64,000 bases of DNA, taken from UBA8401 sp041665525. GTDB lineage: Bacteria; Bacteroidota; Ignavibacteria; UBA10030; UBA8401. The position numbers and the translations under genes are program-made. The DNA is taken from contig JBAYIS010000005.1 of the NCBI GenBank assembly GCA_041665525.1, forward strand, positions 93,219-157,218, read 5' to 3'. The notes beneath the pieces are model-generated. The model did no database searches and was not told the DNA's origin. It worked only from the letters and a program-made list of their open reading frames with translations. Of this stretch, positions 59,765 to 64,000 are shown piece after piece (within the stretch, counting starts at the first letter, position 1; every line of letters starts with the position of its first letter).

Positions 59765-62254
59765 TTATAATATACCTGCAGGGTCGACATCCACAATAAT
59801 CCTCACACTCAAGGATGAAGATTGTTTTTGAAGTTCATTCACAACACGCGCCACGGCAGTCCGGGCGCGTGTTCCGTTTTTATCACTCTCCTTATCTGCT
59901 TTGATAATAATTTGCCAGCGGAATTCATTCTTGATCTTAGAAAGCACAGCCGGTGATGGACCGAGAATCCATTCCCGTTTCAATAGGGCAAACAGTTTTT
60001 GGCCGGCGCTCATTGCAAGTTGTTCAACATTCTTTTCGATTTTTCCCTTGAATTCCACGACTACAATGCGCGAAAACGGCGGGTAATTTATGGAGCGTCG
60101 GTATTCGATTTCTTCGGCATAGAATCCTTTAAAATCATGGTCTTGCACATGCTTTAAAGCATAGTGGCCAGGCTGCGAAGTCTGTATAATCACTTCGCCC
60201 GCCAAAGTGCTTCTTCCGGCGCGTCCTGCAACTTGTGTCAATAATTGGAACGTCCGTTCCGCCGACCGGAAATCCGGCAGCATCATTTGGGTATCAGCAG
60301 AAATCACGCCGACCAGAGTGACTCTCGGGAAGTCCAAACCCTTTGCGACCATTTGCGTTCCCAGCAGTATATCTGCACCGCCGTTTCCGAATTGCTGAAG
60401 GATCTTCTCGTGCGATCCTTTCTTCGTGGTCGAATCCATATCCATACGAAGGATAACAGCAGAAGGGAAAAGAGCCGTCAACTCCTGTTCCACCCGCTGT
60501 GTTCCAAATCCGGTCATCGTAAATTCAAAACCACCACAGTTCGGACAGACAGTGGGGGGCTGTTTTACTTTCCCGCAGTAATGACAGCGGATATGTTTTT
60601 TGGTTGCGTGATACGTCATAGTCACATTGCATTGGTCGCATTGTTCCACATGCCCGCAGGAATTGCATTCGATGAACGGGGCAAATCCGCGCCTGTTCTG
60701 CAGCAGTATGATCCCTTCATTTTTCTCAAGCCGGTCGCGAATCTTCAGTTCAAGACCGGTAGAAATACTCCGCACAAGATTTTCGAATGCTTTTTTCCCC
60801 AATTGTTTAGCCTGTACTTTTGCCGCGTTATAATGCCTCTTCCGTTCATCCACCATATTAACAATAGAAACGGGCGGAAGAACAGCATTGTCCGCACGTT
60901 CCGGAAGGGAGAGCAATATGTATTTATTATTGACCGCATTGGAATACGATTCGATGGACGGCGTTGCAGAGCCCAAAACGACCACTGCGTTCAGTTGTGC
61001 TGCTCGCATAATGGCAACATCCCGCGCATGATACCGGGGACTTGCATCGAATTGTTTGTAGGAAGATTCATGTTCCTCATCCACGATGATGAGTCCGATG
61101 TTCTTAAGAGGAGCAAACAGAGCGGAGCGGGGACCGATGACGATTCTGTATTTGCCATTTTTTGCGGAACGCCACGCATCATACCGTTCACCGTCGGACA
61201 TTCTGCTGTGCATCCACACGACCAGATCACCGAAATGGACTTGGAACCGGCGGACAGTCTGCGGTGTCAACGATATTTCTGGGATCAAGACTATTGCCGA
61301 CTTGTTTTGCGAAAGGCAATGCCGGATGGACTCGATATACACCTGCGTTTTGCCGCTGCCGGTGATGCCGTGCAGAAGGAATGTCTGGGCAGATTGTGTA
61401 TCGATTGCCGAAGTGATTTGTTTAACCGCAACGGATTGATCGCTGTTGAGCGTGAAGGATAAACTTTTTATATCACTGTCATCCCTCATAAATCCGCTTT
61501 TCCGTTCAATCTCTTTTTCGTAAAGCAAAATCAAATCTTTTGCAGCGAAAGATTTGAGTGTTGCCAGTGTACCGTTATGCTCTTTAAGAAATGTAGTGAC
61601 CTCGATCTCCTTTTCAGAATACGACATGATCGAATTCCACAACTCTTTTTGTTTACCACCCCGGAGTTCTGGAGTGGAGTTATTTGACACTTTCGAAAAG
61701 AACCAGCCCTTTTTTGGCTGCGCCTGTTTTGTACGCTGTTCCGAAACGACGACAATACCTTTCTGTGACAGTTCATTGACAATGGAGTGAAGATTCTTTG
61801 TTGAGAGCTTTTTCTGCAACTGTTGGATCGTCAGCGGGCCGTCATTGAGTAAGGCGGCAATCTTTTTCTGCTGCGGTGCTAACAGAGAGAGTTCGGTTGC
61901 ATGCCCCGATAGCGTGACAATTTTTTTGCTGGATTGTCCGAACCCCGCCGGCAGAAACAGCCGCACAGTCTCCCCAAGCGGTGTGCTGTAATAATCGGCG
62001 ATCCAGGCGGACAATTGCAGGTCATGCTCGTTGATGATAGGTTGAAGCTCAACAATGTCGGAAATTTCCTTTAGGGCCACGTTTGGGCGCTCATTCGGGA
62101 AATCGACAGCGATACCGGTCATAATTTTTTTGCCGAATGGGACAACTACTGCGGATCCCCGCACAACGACAGAGACGAGATGACGGGGAATGATATAAGT
62201 GAAGAGCTGCGATACCGGTACCGGCAGCGCAACATTGACGAGTTTTGAATTCAT
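59765..62254 (-). CDS. priA: Primosomal protein N' (replication restart helicase)
   Basis: 829 aa from the ATG at 62254, which overlaps the stop of waaA by one base (TAATG). An N-terminal 3'-DNA-binding domain (VALPVPVSQLFTYIIP), Walker A GITGSGKTQVY, Walker B IVDEEHESSYKQ, the zinc domain with CNSCGHVEQC, CDQC, CHYCGK and CPNCGG (four Cys pairs), and helicase motifs V-VI (GTQMVAKGLDFP, QVAGRAGR). It reloads the replisome at stalled forks. Confidence 0.96.
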   Translation of the reverse strand: MNSKLVNVALPVPVSQLFTYIIPRHLVSVVVRGSAVVVPFGKKIMTGIAVDFPNERPNVALKEISDIVELQPIINEHDLQLSAWIADYYSTPLGETVRLFLPAGFGQSSKKIVTLSGHATELSLLAPQQKKIAALLNDGPLTIQQLQKKLSTKNLHSIVNELSQKGIVVVSEQRTKQAQPKKGWFFSKVSNNSTPELRGGKQKELWNSIMSYSEKEIEVTTFLKEHNGTLATLKSFAAKDLILLYEKEIERKSGFMRDDSDIKSLSFTLNSDQSVAVKQITSAIDTQSAQTFLLHGITGSGKTQVYIESIRHCLSQNKSAIVLIPEISLTPQTVRRFQVHFGDLVVWMHSRMSDGERYDAWRSAKNGKYRIVIGPRSALFAPLKNIGLIIVDEEHESSYKQFDASPRYHARDVAIMRAAQLNAVVVLGSATPSIESYSNAVNNKYILLSLPERADNAVLPPVSIVNMVDERKRHYNAAKVQAKQLGKKAFENLVRSISTGLELKIRDRLEKNEGIILLQNRRGFAPFIECNSCGHVEQCDQCNVTMTYHATKKHIRCHYCGKVKQPPTVCPNCGGFEFTMTGFGTQRVEQELTALFPSAVILRMDMDSTTKKGSHEKILQQFGNGGADILLGTQMVAKGLDFPRVTLVGVISADTQMMLPDFRSAERTFQLLTQVAGRAGRSTLAGEVIIQTSQPGHYALKHVQDHDFKGFYAEEIEYRRSINYPPFSRIVVVEFKGKIEKNVEQLAMSAGQKLFALLKREWILGPSPAVLSKIKNEFRWQIIIKADKESDKNGTRARTAVARVVNELQKQSSSLSVRIIVDVDPAGIL

Positions 62255-63531
62255 TATTTCAGATACGGTTGCAGGTGTTGCAGAAAACGATCGGTGGCGC
62301 CGCAATTATCGCGGACGAATGACTCGGAAATAGATCCAGCCTTTTTCCGGGCGGCAGAATTTTCGAGCAGAGTCCGCAATACACGGTACAGATTTTTTTC
62401 ATTCCCGATCACGAAGCCTCCTCCGCGTTTGGCAAGTTCGACTGCTTCCTGCGAATTTGTATGTTTCGGGCCGTAGATCACAGGAACGCCGAACACCGCC
62501 GGTTCTAAAATGTTGTGGATCCCCTGACGAAAACTCCCGCCGATATACACTACTTGGGCATATTGATATAGCGCTACAAGCACGCCAATACTGTCGATCA
62601 GGATTACTTTCTCTCCGTGGTAATTGTTCATTTCCGAAAATCGAATGAACGATATTTTCCCTAGCAGTTTAGATTCCACTTCTTCCAAGTGTTCTACCGT
62701 CGGTTCATGAGGGACAAGAATCGTCAGCAGCGAATCCTCTTTGTGCTGGAGTTTTAATAACACCGGAATGATGACATCATCATCCTCCGCCCAGCTCTGT
62801 CCGATCACAAATATTTTTTTGTTGTTGATGATGGAGGGGGACAACAGGTTCCTGTTGCGCGCATCGATGCTCCGTGACATCACCTGATCGAATCGAGTAT
62901 CTCCAATCGCATCGATCAACGGATGCGTCGTGCCGAAGGCGCGGAAGGCAGCAGCATCATTGTTCGACACTGTGAGGATCTGTGCAAAACAGTCATACAG
63001 TGAACGGTGGAATTGAAAGACAAGCGGCGCCGTACGGAGGGAGGTACTTTTCATCGTTGCATTTGCGATCACCACCGGGATGGTATTACGTTTCAGCGCA
63101 TAGATCATATTTGGCCAGATATCATATCGCACCATCACGGCAACATTCGGTTTCACAATGTCGATGAAACGCTTCGCTCCGGAAGGAGAGTCGAACGGAA
63201 TGTAAGAGATGAGATTTGCTAGCTTATAATTTTTCGAATTATCATATCCGGATGGAGAAAAAAAAGTGACAATGATATCGATGGTCGGATGTCGCTGTTT
63301 TATTGCAGCGATGATCGGTTTTGCCTGTTCAAATTCCCCCAGTGAAGATGCGTGGAACCAAAAACGTGAAGCACCGGTCAGTCTATTTGCATTATTCTGC
63401 AAATCTCGGAACAGTGTTTTCCTTCCGCGGATGCCGCGTCGAATTTTCTTATTGACGACGCCTCCGATATGAAAGAGGATCCAGAGAACGGGAACGACGA
63501 GGATGTTGTAAAGTATCAGAGCGAGATTCAT
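62254..63531 (-). CDS. waaA: Kdo transferase (3-deoxy-D-manno-octulosonic acid transferase)
   Basis: 425 aa, GT30 family, which adds one or more Kdo sugars from CMP-Kdo to lipid A. An N-terminal membrane helix anchors it to the inner membrane. Family marks are the FHASSLGEFEQAKPII loop with the catalytic Glu, VMVRYDIWPNMIYALKR, the FVIGQSWAEDD segment, VLVPHEPT-like TILVPHEPT and VYIGGSFRQGIHNILEPAVFGVPVIYGPKH. With kdsC at 26.7 kb it shows a Kdo-containing lipopolysaccharide. Upstream of priA and translated with it. Confidence 0.95.
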   Translation of the reverse strand: MNLALILYNILVVPVLWILFHIGGVVNKKIRRGIRGRKTLFRDLQNNANRLTGASRFWFHASSLGEFEQAKPIIAAIKQRHPTIDIIVTFFSPSGYDNSKNYKLANLISYIPFDSPSGAKRFIDIVKPNVAVMVRYDIWPNMIYALKRNTIPVVIANATMKSTSLRTAPLVFQFHRSLYDCFAQILTVSNNDAAAFRAFGTTHPLIDAIGDTRFDQVMSRSIDARNRNLLSPSIINNKKIFVIGQSWAEDDDVIIPVLLKLQHKEDSLLTILVPHEPTVEHLEEVESKLLGKISFIRFSEMNNYHGEKVILIDSIGVLVALYQYAQVVYIGGSFRQGIHNILEPAVFGVPVIYGPKHTNSQEAVELAKRGGGFVIGNEKNLYRVLRTLLENSAARKKAGSISESFVRDNCGATDRFLQHLQPYLK

Positions 63532-63668
63532 CAGGCAGTATAGTATGCCTCAATATAGGAATCGTTGTGATGTTGTGCAACGAACGGGAGAAAACCGTCC
63601 GGAATCATCTACGTAACCAAAGGTGAATGAATTCTTAAGGAATTTTAATCATAAGGATATGGAAAAAC

Positions 63669-63697
63669 TTGACTTCTGAATAAACATGTAGTATATT
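63669..63697 (+). promoter_or_regulatory. rRNA promoter P1
   Basis: TTGACT (63669-63674), 17-base spacer, TATATT (63692-63697). First of two promoters before the 16S gene. The 374-base gap from waaA to 16S holds only these rRNA control elements. Confidence 0.7.
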
Positions 63698-63726
63698 AAA
63701 AACTCTTCAATGTAACACGATTCAAC

Positions 63727-63740
63727 GTTCTTTGAGAAAT
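63727..63740 (+). promoter_or_regulatory. BoxA-like antitermination element, copy 1
   Basis: GTTCTTTGAGAAAT resembles the boxA sequences of rRNA leaders (consensus with CTTTGA/CTTTAA). It lies after P1 and before P2, so only P1 transcripts carry it. Confidence 0.45.
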
Positions 63741-63755
63741 AATTAAAATTGGTGG

Positions 63756-63784
63756 TTGACAATCGGGGTTTTATGTGTTATATT
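63756..63784 (+). promoter_or_regulatory. rRNA promoter P2
   Basis: A perfect TTGACA (63756-63761), a 17-base spacer and TATATT (63779-63784). It is the stronger of the two by consensus. Confidence 0.78.
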
Positions 63785-63792
63785 TATAACCC

Positions 63793-63806
63793 GTTTGGAA
63801 ACAAAC
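63793..63806 (+). repeat. Small hairpin in the rRNA leader
   Basis: GTTTG-GAAA-CAAAC stem-loop shortly after the P2 transcription start, before the second boxA-like element. Confidence 0.4.
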
Positions 63807-63816
63807 CGACGGTAAT

Positions 63817-63830
63817 TGTTCTTTGAAAAT
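63817..63830 (+). promoter_or_regulatory. BoxA-like antitermination element, copy 2
   Basis: TGTTCTTTGAAAAT, matching copy 1 in its core GTTCTTTGA and present on both P1 and P2 transcripts, 76 bases before the mature 16S end. Typical place for NusB/S10 binding. Confidence 0.5.
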
Positions 63831-63905
63831 TTGTGTGTACGGCTCAACAAGTCAAAACTAGACGTTTCATTTACAGACTCTAAGTTGAAAATAAAGAAAT
63901 TTATT

Positions 63906-64000
<95 letters not shown>

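Noticed and set aside
60245..61462. 405-aa frame antisense to priA
   Set aside because: priA is complete with all helicase and zinc motifs on the other strand; the antisense product has no recognisable domain.

Overview
The window reads as chromosome from a Gram-negative bacterium of the Fibrobacteres-Chlorobi-Bacteroidetes group, most likely near Ignavibacteria/Chlorobi (for example Ignavibacteriales or Kryptonia-like lineages). The evidence is three secreted proteins ending in the type IX secretion (T9SS) sorting domain with the NPFNPST signature, Kdo lipopolysaccharide genes (kdsC, waaA), an Omp85-like barrel, and a transhydrogenase with split alpha subunit. The rRNA promoters have ordinary TTGAC/TATATT boxes rather than the Bacteroidia-type box. 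The species cannot be fixed from the 95 bases of 16S rRNA present at the right edge.

Layout. 0-10 kb is mostly housekeeping: a glutathione peroxidase, hisD-hisC, etfB-etfA, a bifunctional nuclease with UVR motif, pdxJ, an unusual outer-membrane barrel protein and a YbbR protein. 10-17 kb holds a YfhO-type membrane protein and three secreted proteins that share a short N-terminal module; two of them are LamG-type duplicates separated by the wreck of an IS5-like transposase. 17-27 kb is a surface-glycan cluster: glycosyltransferases, methyltransferases, a Wzx-type flippase, an FdtA/FdtB-like pair for a 3-amino-3,6-dideoxy sugar, and kdsC. Part of it is visibly richer in A+T than its surroundings.

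27-39 kb holds an ECF sigma factor, its zinc-finger anti-sigma factor and a TlpA thioredoxin in one operon, then pntAA-pntAB-pntB, a methyltransferase, an S9 peptidase with an extra C-terminal domain, a secreted endonuclease I, and a TPR/helical-repeat protein ending in a receiver domain whose phospho-acceptor Asp is Glu.

39-48 kb is the most system-like part. A leftward operon (PDZ protein, NEW3 protein with a TolC/HlyD-like hairpin, ABC ATPase, two paralogous ABC-2 permeases) stands back to back with a histidine kinase and response regulator. The shared intergenic region carries four GTTAAA-like repeats at an exact 10-bp period, which looks like the regulator's binding site. I infer an envelope-sensing ABC module.

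48-56 kb is a second signalling locus: a lipoprotein, a GAF/sigma-54 activator, a Ser/Thr kinase with PEGA repeats, a DUF5683-like membrane protein, and a large T9SS surface protein preceded by a good sigma-54 promoter with an upstream inverted repeat. 56-64 kb has a CarH-like B12 photoreceptor/repressor, glnS, a Yip1-like membrane protein, priA, waaA and the start of an rRNA operon with two tandem promoters. I saw no tRNA genes, CRISPR arrays, prophage or intact insertion sequence.
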